Source: Leucocoprinus leucothites (lineage: Eukaryota > Basidiomycota > Agaricomycetes > Agaricales > Agaricaceae). From it: 64,000 nucleotides of DNA. The notes below the pieces were generated by a model, which was not told where the DNA came from, did not search any database, and worked only from the letters and a program-made list of their open reading frames with translations. Location: NCBI GenBank assembly GCA_013368445.1, contig JAACJO010000018.1:744001-808000 (forward strand). The letters are read 5' to 3'. The position numbers were made by a program, and so were the translations under genes. Below are positions 48,765-58,422 of the stretch, piece after piece (position 1 is the first letter of the stretch; every line of letters begins with the position of its first letter).

Positions 48765-49394
48765 TGTTATAGTGACACCAGCCTGGTCCTAAGCTGGCGC
48801 AATAAGTATTAACTTGATCTTATCAAAGGGGACTCCTTCTCAGTAAGCGACAGAGTTGTTTACTAAGTCAGAGTTATAATATGACAATTATAAGAATAAA
48901 GACTTTAGTAATTGAGATCTTAGGGCTCAAGTTCAATTCAACTTTGTGTAGATAAAGGCTTGTATTGAGTCTCCACCTAACCAAGTAGAAACAATGTTTC
49001 TCCTTGGTAGATGTTGATGACTTATATACAATACAGGTCTGTATCTATTATTAACTAGGGCTAAGGGCTTCTAATGAAAGAAGAGAAGCATGCAGCTTCC
49101 TTAATGCTAATTAAACTATATAAGACGTGATCTGTTAAAGAAGCTTTAGAAGTTCTTCTAAAGAAGTTCTTCTTTAATCATCTGATTGATCACAAGATAA
49201 GTCCAAATATAGCGCAGCTATATTTAACAACCACATGTTATCAAAAGGTAAACAGAACCAAACAAGTTATAACAAACTGGAAAATACAAGAACAAATAAG
49301 ATGAAAACATAATTGTGATATTACTTAAGTAAAGCTAATATCGACTTTGTATTGTATAGGAAACAAATGCTAGATATAATCAATATACATAACA
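48765..49394 (-). repeat. 5' LTR of the nested gypsy element
   Basis: 630 bp matching 40523-41152. Followed by target duplication GGGGT. Confidence 0.92.
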
Positions 49395-49640
49395 GGGGTG
49401 ATGTATAACTCTCGGGCATGATTCCTAATCAGAGGCTTGCCGGTTATAGATCAGTTCAGTGTTCTGCTTGGGTGTAGCATGAAGCAATACTAGCTCAAGG
49501 ATTTCTTCGAGTGTAGCACAAAGCAATACTAGCTTGTAAGAGATGTCAGATGGCACAGCAACTAGGCAATGAGAACCAAATGCAATAGGTTTGTTGTGGG
49601 GATACTACTGGGATCGGCACAGTAGGAAGTTTAATCTTAT

Positions 49641-50337
49641 TGTTAGGATTTACAGTCAGAGCACCTAGTAATGTCATGTGTCACAACATGTGATTGGGTT
49701 ACATAAGACAGCGGCTAACTGGTCTTTAACCTACTTCAATTAATGAGCTTGAGTATTCTTGAAAGCCCAGTAAGAGAAGGCCAAGAAGACTTGAGGTAAG
49801 TCTAAGGTAGCATGAGGTTTGAGACAACAACAATAATACAAGTGGATTCAAGTTGGGGCAAGTAAACACAAGTAGTCCAGAAAACAAAGGAAAGATTAAA
49901 CTTGTGTTTAATCTTTCTAATACAAGGTCCTTAAATACTAACTAAGATGAAACCATATCAAACTATGAAACTACAACTACAAGTCCAATATTACTATCAT
50001 AATACTGATAAATACTAATCTGTCTGCCAATGTAACAGCTATCATAGTTAGATATCCTAGTGTTCTAATCCAAATGTGATGTCCATGAAACTATTATTGT
50101 CTGTTTATCAGTCTGTTAGTCCATTCCTATCAAACAGCAAAACCATTCCTTCTGATCCTAGTAATGACATCCATCCAATTGTACTTGTCCCAATCAATGT
50201 CAAATCTTTCTTCTTCAATGTCAAATTTCCCAATGTATTCCTCCCAATTGAGTAGAGCCACTTCAGACCAGGTGGCTGTGTCAGCATCTAGGATGATCAA
50301 GTCACAATGGGCATCAATCAAGTCAATGTTTATAACA
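49641..50337 (-). repeat. 5' LTR of the outer gypsy element
   Basis: 697 bp matching 23080-23776. Followed by target duplication CTTTG at 50338-50342. Confidence 0.9.
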
Positions 50338-50375
50338 CTTTGCCCCTAAATACACCTGCTTTTCATCCTCTCACA

Positions 50376-50455
50376 AAGTTAGCATTTTTGGGGTGGGTAG
50401 TGAATGCCAGAGTTGTGGAATGTGTCTGGCATGGAGTACTTGAGGAGTCGTTTGA
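50376..50455 (-). pseudogene. NACHT gene D, start of exon 2
   Basis: Minus-strand reading gives YSMPDTFHNSGIHYPPQKC, equivalent to YSMPGAFHDSGARYPPPKC of gene B. It is cut on the left by the retrotransposon nest (continuation at 22940) and on the right by the CATCAG-terminated element. Confidence 0.75.
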
Positions 50456-50669
50456 GGTATATTCATCCATCAGGAAAATGTCAAAATAATTTAGCCAACT
50501 TTACACCTATTTTGCCTTAGGGTATTTTCTTGGGGCAATGAAAATGCTAAAGTCAGCCCAAGTAAGTATCTTCAGTCACATTCATCAGGGTCACTCCAAA
50601 TTTGGATGTCAATTCTCAAGTCAGCCCAAAAGTCACAACATTTCATAAGTAAGAGAGCCAATATCTGAA

Positions 50670-51010
50670 AATTTCGCTAAGTTCACTGATCACATACCTC
50701 GAAGCCAAGAAAGAGGTCTTCAGACACCTAGTACAATGCCAGACTGGCCATGCCTTCTATGGAGAATACTATCTGAAGTTTGTTCCCTCAGAGTCCTCCA
50801 CCTGCCCATGCAGTGAAACCCCCAGACCCGTGAACACCCCATCCACTCATGCCCAATATATGAACTCCAAAGAGATATTCTCCATTCAGCTTCCCCCACC
50901 CTCTACCTACCTGATATCCTCAGAACCAAAGAAGGCATCAAGGCCTTAGCCAAATTCCTGTCTGAATCTGGTGCTTTCACCAAAAATGGACAGTGCCCTC
51001 CCTCCCGCAA
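50670..51010 (+). pseudogene. C-terminal fragment of a LINE (non-LTR) reverse transcriptase ORF
   Basis: Plus-strand reading includes LEAKKEVFRHLVQCQTGHAF with YGEYYLKFVP, a Cys-containing CPCSETPRP block, then in a shifted frame LPDILRTKEGIKALAKFLSE and SGAFTK. This order matches the end of fungal LINE polyproteins (a small Cys-His segment after RNase H). At least one frameshift and several stops are present. It is captured inside the TIR element. Confidence 0.6.
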
Positions 51011-52050
51011 GATCCCTTCCCTCCATGACAGACTGCTTACCAATTTCATGGGAGACAACAATACTCCCGATGAATAGTCCCCCTATACTCGTAGCATAAA
51101 AATCCCCCCCTTAATTTTCGTTGACAACCCTCCATACACCTCTGCATCAGAACACCCCACACTCCACTATACCCATTCACAAACCCTTCGGAACCATTAC
51201 AGTAGCATAATATAGCTGCACGAACGTAGTAATTAGTAGTCTGACCTCTTACTATATGTTCACCGTGTCTTAGCACTAGTTTGCTTGTAACAGTATATAA
51301 ATATAGAATTCTCTCTCTCGCTGATCACATGATCAAATTATATCACATGACAACATCACCAGGCCGTCATGTGGTCTATGTTGAACTTTGCCCTTGGTGT
51401 CTCTTCCCATCTTAACATCATCGTCATCGCCTTTCCCCCTCCCGTGTTACCTATTCCCCCTCTGGCCTCCATGGTGTGTTCGTAACAATATATAGACTAA
51501 TGCTGGTTAAGCATCTGACTATATATGAGCAGGACAGTTTTTCGGTGGATTATTCAGGGGTTTTCAGAGGGTGTTGGTATGCAGGAGATGACAGGTGCAC
51601 ATTCCCAGGCTGAGGACTCTCACCGGCGGACTCTTGCAGGGATGAGTAGGCATTCCCATTACAGACCCATTACACCCTTACTCGCCCCTCTTGAATCATC
51701 CCTTTGCTCATCATCATCATCATCACTATCCTCAGCAGTATATTGCTCACCACGGCACGAAGACACCACCAATCCTCACGATTTGGACGTCATTCGATAC
51801 ACATTTTCAAGGGCTTTCCAACGCACCCACACGCATCTCGAATGGTGTGTTCGTTGCTATGAAAATTACGAAATATCTCACTTTCTACCTTCCAGAATAT
51901 CTGCACCCTCACGGGATGTATGCGCAACTGTCTGACATGCGTGTACCAACATTGAGCTCCCCTCCACCCCCTCATCCGAAGGAATGTACTCGCACCTCGA
52001 ACCGTTCCTTTTTTCGTGAGTTATTTTCATTTCTTCGTCTCTTACCCATC

Positions 52051-52137
52051 CCCTTCTCTCCCCTCCCTTTCCCCTTCTCTCCCCTCCCTTTCCCCTTCTC
52101 TCCCCTCCCTTTCCCCTTCTCTCCCCTCTTCCTCTTC
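52051..52137 (+). repeat. 21-bp CT-rich minisatellite
   Basis: About four tandem copies of a 21-bp unit, CCCTTCTCTCCCCTCCCTTT plus one base, the last copy degenerate. It lies in the same relative place as the polypyrimidine block of the palindrome arms. Confidence 0.85.
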
Positions 52138-52566
52138 TCTCTGTCCCCTCTGTCCCCTCCCCTCTCTCCTCTCCCCTTGTTTCATGTCTTTCCTCACTCC
52201 CCTCTTATTGTAATATTAATAGAGTAGATATTGTATTATTTCGCTTAAATATATATATTTGGCTTGAGTACAATACTGCACTTGAGAGTGACTTAAGAAC
52301 TAAATATAGTAGTATATATCTCCCCAGATATCAATCGCCTTGAGAACTTGAGTGGCTTTAGCTCGAACTTGAGGAGTGACTTAAGCCATGTTTGCTAAAG
52401 TCACAGCTCAAGTCATTCCGTAAGAATCAGACCTGTCTTACGCCAATTTGCCTTTAGCATGCCTTTAGCACCACCGTAAGGCAGTTAAGTCATGCTAAAG
52501 TATTTTGACATTTTCCTGATGTCACACCAGATCAGTGGGTGAGCTCAAGGGGACTGTAAAACTCAC

Positions 52567-53009
52567 CAGAACCAACAGAGAATTCGTTGAATTGAGGATA
52601 ATTCATAATGAAGCCTTGTGCGTTGGGGAGTATTTCGCGTACATGGAAATGTTGTAGCTGTGAGGAAGGAGTAGATGACAGGCCGGGCCGAGACAAAGTA
52701 GGAGGAGGAATTAGAATTAGGGATGGGGGAAAGGGCAGGACTAGGCATTGGACTATGGGGCTCAACGCCAGGAAGTGCAGGAGTAGAAGTCGTGGAAGGC
52801 GGGGATACCAGTAGGAGAGTAAGAGGCGCAATGGTAGCTGGTCGAGAGAGCGGGTGGCATCTTGGGGTGACAAAGGCGTAGGAGCTCGTTGAGGTGAAGA
52901 TGTACAAGGTCAAGGAGCAGCCGAGATCTTTAGCCCGATGACATCGTCAATATGGATCAAAGACGTCGTAAGCGAGCTTGACAAACAAGTCACGAACGCG
53001 TAAGGACAT
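52567..53009 (-). pseudogene. NACHT gene D, proline-rich first exon
   Basis: Starts MSLRVRDLFVKLAY (compare MPLRVRNFFVKLTH in gene A) and ends with HFHVREILPNAQGFIMNYPQ then FNEFSVGSG before a preserved GTGAGT donor. A stop after FDPY and later frame shifts break it. The following intron carries the 2.05-kb TIR element. Confidence 0.7.
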
Positions 53010-54889
53010 TGTGGGCAGGTGAGAACACAGGACAATACTCGCAGTAGAAAGATAGAGGAGGGGAATGGAAGCGAATACTGTAGCTGTGCACCATAAGTTC
53101 ATAAATACACACATGATGCACCAGCGTGGTGTATGGGCCTGGTTCCATCGATGATATTGGATTATACTAAGCGTTGAAGCCGAGTTCCTTACCTCAGCTA
53201 TCAGCGCACAGCAGTCAAGTACTGGGAAGCGCAGGACGGCTTGCACCTAGCGACCTCCATTCACGTTTGAAAAGTGTAGGTCAACGGAGAGAAACAATGG
53301 AGGGTAGATTTGGGGACCAACACCTGAGCGCTGAGCAACAAGTTTGATGGCATGTGGTCCAATTAGGCATTCAATCCCTCCTTCATCATCTCTTCACTGC
53401 ACGCGTATACATCCGTTTCACAACCATATGCAAACCTCGACGTTCATCTCTGTTCACATTATCCAAGCATCTCGCAAGTACCCGCGCTCAGCAAGCGGAG
53501 GAACGGCGCCGATGACACATGAGGTACCCAGGCTGTACCAGAAGATCGAAGGAATTGCATCATCTAGACGGTTGATAGGACGCTGTGCTAAGCTGGGGAC
53601 AACGCTTCTTAGGAGGTATGTCATTCCTACTCCCTGCTGTTGTCTTACTGGCACCACCACAAAATTGGCAACATCTGTAGTCCATACCTAGGCTTGTGTC
53701 CACGCCAAACTCAAATTTGAACGTTCGAACCTCAACCTTCCACGTGCTCACACAGAAGATTGATGATTGCGCATAGCACAATTGGTACATGAGTAGCGGA
53801 CAGCTGAGTTTGTCGTTGAATGTGTAGCAATGATGGCATTCTCACTAACGTTTCGTAGATACTAGATATCTCGATCATCATTCGATTTCACTTTCAAGCA
53901 GCCCCTGTTCACATTTTGAGTCCCATCCCCCTGGCAATTCAGCCCACTAGGCAAGCACCGCAGCACCTGTCCATATTGGTTCCGTCGTACAGTTAGTTTC
54001 GATTTGTCTTAAATCCACTCAAGCCAAACTCAAAGCACTGGGGCCAAGGAGCATTCTGCGGACCCTCCATATCGATCTGGAGTACAAAGGTCGACCTTGG
54101 TTATCTCAACAATTTCGAGGATCCAAAGTTTAGTGGCAGTGGGGTTGTTTGCAGGTAATACGGCAAGAAGCGGGCTGTATATGGCTCTGTGTAGCTGACC
54201 ATTGTAGTGCTCGATACCGACTGTGAGTAGCATTTTCTCTCAGCCATGCTCTAGGGGTCACGACGTCTACTCATCTCTTATTCGAATATTGCTATACCCC
54301 CTCTCATCTCTCTATCGCCTCACACACCTCCGCTTACCAATGTCCCATAGATTCACTTCCACATCGAACATCTATATCACAAGCTGTGTTCTCGAGCCGA
54401 CACCCACACCTCCCAACTCCCCCAGGGGCGATGCCCGGTCGATCAAACCATATCATGCCAGCTACACTTCCAATCCTATGATGTCCTATAGCTTTTCTGT
54501 CACCCGACACCTAGGTGACAAAATGGACCCGAGTACCCGTACAAGCAGCTCTCGCGAGGATGTCGCCTGAAGGTGAGAGACCCAGTGCTGTCCCCCGCGT
54601 ATTCACAGATCTCCCTCTGAGGTATCGCTGTTGGTGAAAGTGATGCCTCGTAACCCCCGCCAATACTTTCCCGCAGCGCCTGTTTGGAGGTCACATGTGA
54701 TATACGGGGCCATGATAGCCGAAGCGAGGAGGCAGGACGGTGGAAGAGTGCGAATGTAGATGATATCGGTGGAATAGACAGTGTTTGAGGTGTGGTGTAT
54801 CCGTCGACATAAGAAGCATTGCATGAATAAAAAATGAAGAATTATAGCCTCATACAGTAATTTATTAATGCAGCGCATATGTCATGCAT
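53010..54889. other. duplicated flank plus unassigned sequence
   Basis: 53340-53700 resembles 57930-58190 (shared TACCCGYNCTCRGCAAGCGG and GCTGGGGACAACGCTTCTTA), the region between NACHT B and its divergent partner. A conserved GTATGTCA after it could be an intron donor of a small upstream exon. From about 53700 to 54889 no gene is supported; a 115-codon frame at 54223-54570 lacks motifs. Confidence 0.45.
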
Positions 54890-57348
54890 TCAATGAACAG
54901 AATACGATAGTTGAGGTAACTCGAGGGGAAAGATTACTAGTCTGCTAAACCAGTCATCATTGTCAGTACCCTCAGCATCGGTTTCTACTCCCCGCCACAA
55001 TATTTTGCCTCCAAGCTCCACAGACACACTTACCATCACGCCGCTGAGGTAAAGTAGTCAGAACACACGTATAAATAACAAGGCAAGCATTTACTGACAT
55101 CTTCATTGTTCACCAGCATAAGGTTACCATCCAATGACATAGGAACTATTTCATTCTCTCCCAAAATCCATACACCCTTGGTGTCCCTGCACTCTGGAAT
55201 TGGACACTTTCCCCATCGAACAATCTTGTCACAAAGTTCAGCCGGGAGCTGTAAATGCCAGTCACATAATGAGTGATAATCCAAGGAAACAAATGGTATC
55301 GGAAATTTACATTGTCTCTTACCTCACCAGTCAGGACCCACCACCCGCCACAGTCACCCAGCAACCTAAGCATTTTCTGGAATGGAAGCTCCACAAGAGA
55401 CATAGCAGTCCGGGAGTCAAGCGGATGCTCGCGTACTCCACAAAGCCTCCAAAACCAACCCAAAACATGTGTGTAGTGATCGGCACCTGATACACCTTCT
55501 GGGAGAATGGTACCTGAAGGAATCGCGATATGCTTGGAATCTGCGAGTGACACGGCACCTCATCAGAGTAAGAAACACTAGATGGGTTCGGGAAACATGG
55601 TACCTGTCCTGTGAGAACAGACCTGATGCAGCCACTCTAAAAGCTCCCGTCGACACCCAATCAAGAAGTCGCCGTGAATAGATAGCTCCCTGGACCGCTG
55701 GGGATCTTTCATGAAATCAAGGAACGACGCGTGGTAGAACTTTATGCACATGTGTTTGAGGTCGGAGCCTTGGAGCTCCATGACCGACCGGATGGAAGCG
55801 CAGACACGACGGAGCTGCTCAGCGGAAAGGCAGAGGGCAGTGGCAATAACACGCGGGAACCTAGTCATTGTAGAATGAATCAGGAGGATTTTCTGCACTG
55901 TTATCCTGATCTTTAGCGGGACTCGTTGCATAATGAGGGTATAGAAAAAGTCCATCTCCGCCAACGGGTTGTCCAGCCCAACCTTGGCAGAGACTTCCTT
56001 TGCAAACTCGAGCACAATACGGAGCTGGTCTTTGGGGCCAAGCGAGTTTTCGTCCTTGATGAAACGAACAATGGCTGACACATAGATCCAAAGCCCTGCA
56101 CCACGTTGAACAAGCAGGGCAAGGGCCTCCTCCGATGGCCACGACTCGGGAAGTCCGTGATCCTCGCGGATGATTTTGAATTCATTGGTCAGGTAAACTA
56201 GGATCTCGTGATCAATCTTGCGGGATACAGGAAGTTCGATACGAGAACGAGTGGGGTGTACGGCAGGGGAACTCATGGTACGGATTATAGGGCCTTCAGG
56301 CCGACTGGTGATGAACCAGCGAAAGGGCGTCGTACGTTTGTGAGTGGAAGCTGCAATGATCTTGATGATCTCGCACTGCTCTGCCGTTCCGCGGCATTCA
56401 TCCAGTCCATCAATGATTACAACACGCCCATTAAGACCGCTCCCTGCGATGTCAACCTGACTAAGGGGCTGAACGAGCAGATCTTCGAACTGTTTTGACA
56501 GTGATTTTGTCGCGAGAGCAGGATGTTCAATCATGCGCTCGCTGACGATCTCCCTGAATGGGGGGCATACGATAGCGACCTGGTACGCGATGGATGTAAA
56601 GACGCGCTGAGGATCGTCGCGATCTGAATTGGAACGGAAGAAAAGGGCAGCAGCGAGTTTGTTCATGGCCTCCAGAGCCTCGGCGCAGCTCTGCGCAACG
56701 GCCGACTTGCCAATGCCAAAGGGACCGTGCATCCAAAGAATAGCTTCCTTGCGATCCGACGTTTCCAACGCCCAGTTGGTGATGAGATCGATGTAGTCGT
56801 TTCGAGTGCCAAGGTGGCATTTTGGGGGTGGGTAGCGAGCGCCTGAGTCGTGGAATGCGCCCGGCATTGAGTACCCGAGGAGTTGTTTCATGCCTACTTG
56901 TCACATAGGATCAGTGGGCGAGCTTAAGGGGACTGTATAGCTCACCAGAGTCTTCATGGGAGGTGTTGATGATTTGAGGATTATGCACAATGAAGTCTTT
57001 TGCATCGCGGAACATTTCACGTGCATGAAAATGTGGCGGCTGCGAGGAAGGAGTAGATGACAGACTGGGGGTAGACAAAGTAGGAGGGGGAAGGCCAGGA
57101 GCCGGAGAAGGGAAAGGCGAGAGAGTAGACGCTGGATTATGGGGCTCTCCATGAGGTGGTGCAAGAGTAGGAATCGTAGAAGCGGGAGGCACAGGAGGTC
57201 GTTGAGGTGCGGGAGATTGCTGTGGCGCAGGAGGTTGTTGAGGCACAGATGTCCAAGGTTGAGGAGTAGAGCCATGGGGATCTGCACCCCGACGATACGG
57301 ATGGTGGAAGTCTTCAGAGACGTAAGCGAGTTTGACGGCCCGGGGCAT
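54890..57348 (-). CDS. NACHT-domain NTPase gene B (NLR-like), intact
   Basis: Seven inferred exons (57348-56946, 56893-55604, 55540-55496, 55435-55311, 55248-55099, 55043-55034, 54984-54890) keep one frame and give 705 aa. Exon 1 (134 aa) is Pro/Gln-rich with MFRDAKDFIVHNPQ. The NACHT domain has P-loop GPFGIGKS at 191-198, Walker B VVIIDGLDEC at 292-301 and SRPEG, then a helical region. The C-terminal exons encode DSKHIAIPSGTILPEG, a VREHPLDSRT segment, LPAELCDKIVRWGKCPIPEC (F-box-like start, CPIPxC cysteine pair), a 10-nt micro-exon and an acidic end. No WD40 or ankyrin repeats. STAND ATPases of this type act as regulated oligomerising switches; a ligand cannot be guessed. The first two introns are strong; the last two (GTCAGT donor, micro-exon) are tentative. 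Confidence 0.75.
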
Positions 57349-58422
57349 TGTGGTCAGGTGAGAGCACCGGACAATATTCGCAATAGGAGGTCAAAGGCGG
57401 GAGAGCAGGAGGAGGGAACGAAAAGCGAAGAAACACAGCATTGACTCCAGGGCTAGGCAATAAGCTGACGTCATGTGACCAAGCTCTTAAGCTTTCAGAT
57501 CTCGGATCTCAGATCCTTAGGATCCTTAATTCGAAAAGCCATTTTGGCGTTGGGTCATCTCGGGGTCACGTCCAAAACTCCTCCTGCTTTTCGAGGTGGG
57601 ACCAAAATGTCACGGAATTATACTAAAAAAAAACAATCATTTCCACCTTTCCCTCTGACATTGCTTCCTAATTCTAGCATTCTCTCCGTTTTTGGTTGCC
57701 ATTTCCAAGTCTTTCATAGCTGACTTTGCCTATTCCTTGGCACAATCTCTAGATAATCAAATCTCAATCCTATCCACAATTCCTATCAATGCTCTTGGTC
57801 GATCACAGTCCCCGACCCCGCTGCTTTCCGTGACCAAACCCGCCCTTCCGTCACAGCAGCCACCTCTCCTCTTCGAATTAACGATCCTACAGTACACGAT
57901 TTCAACCAGCCCACCGCTTGAACACCTCGATTTCACAAATTGATGCAAACTTTGACGGTCATCTCCGTTCACATAACCCAAGTGTCTTGTATGTACCCGT
58001 CCTCGGCAAGCGGAGAGAACGGCGCCGAGGATCCGTGAGGCACTCACGCAGCAGCAGAAGGTTGGACGGATTTCACTATTTGGACGGTCGACAGGATGTG
58101 ATGTCAAGCTGGGGACAACGCTTCTTAGGAGGTATGTCACTCCTATGTCACGCTGTTCTCTGACTGATATCACCACCCACATTAGCCATATACTCGTATG
58201 TAGATCACGCCCTAGGCTTGTATCCAATCTTCCTGCACCTTTCAAATTAATACCGGTCAAACCTAATTCTCATAGGTTCAGATATCCTTGACTTGACTTG
58301 TATAAATTGTTTGCCTGGGAGGCTCGCGACTCGCAATTACCCCAAGTCAGCCGCTATGGACCGGTTTGATATGATAAAAGTCTCTGAGTATCACTGGATG
58401 CCCCACACAATTTATAAAGCCA
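57349..58422. other. divergent intergenic region between NACHT B and the hypothetical gene
   Basis: About 1.07 kb between two divergent starts, containing promoters of both. Segments recur at 53340-53700 and 22360-22636. The 57949-58065 stretch could hold a short upstream exon, but its frame stops quickly. No other gene is seen. Confidence 0.45.

Larger units (their letters stand above)
40523..49394 (-). mobile_element. second Ty3/gypsy chromodomain retrotransposon, nested in the outer one
   Basis: 630-bp LTRs at 40523-41152 and 48765-49394 have TGTTATAG...ACATAACA ends and are flanked by the target duplication GGGGT (40518-40522 and 49395-49399). A polypurine tract AGGAAAGGGATAA (minus) abuts the left LTR. 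It interrupts the leader of the outer element, which resumes at 49395. The LTR pair shows only a handful of differences, so insertion is comparatively recent, yet the frames contain stops. Confidence 0.9.
23080..50337 (-). mobile_element. Ty3/gypsy chromodomain LTR retrotransposon (outer element of the nest)
   Basis: Identical-length LTRs (697 bp, TG...CA in the minus orientation) at 23080-23776 and 49641-50337 are flanked by the 5-bp duplication CTTTG (23075-23079 and 50338-50342). A polypurine tract on the minus strand (AAAAGGGATAA) abuts the left LTR, so the element reads right to left. Its leader is 49640-49395 plus 40522-40488, gag and pol are 40487-34826, and a post-pol frame runs from 34812 and resumes near 24640. 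It is interrupted by a second gypsy element (40523-49394) and by a DNA-transposon stack (about 24686-32808). All frames carry stops, so it is inactive. Confidence 0.85.
50468..52521. mobile_element. 2.05-kb terminal-inverted-repeat element (non-autonomous)
   Basis: The ends CATCAGGAAAATGTCAAAAT (left) and the inverse ATTTTGACATTTTCCTGATG (right) form a TIR that continues imperfectly for about 28 bp. No transposase is encoded. TC on both sides could be a 2-bp duplication or chance. Internal sequence near 52210-52330 matches 21461-21600 of the palindrome, and both elements begin CATCAG, suggesting one family. It lies in intron 1 of NACHT gene D. Confidence 0.7.

Noticed and set aside
52051..52137. 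Possible CRISPR-like array
   Set aside because: Simple tandem repeat without spacers, in a eukaryotic genome.
51691..52227. 178-codon frame with FPFSPLP repeats
   Set aside because: Generated by the 21-bp CT minisatellite inside a transposable element.
54223..54570. 115-codon plus-strand frame between NACHT D and B
   Set aside because: Serine/proline-rich without recognisable motif or paralogue in the duplicated blocks; coding status unsupported.
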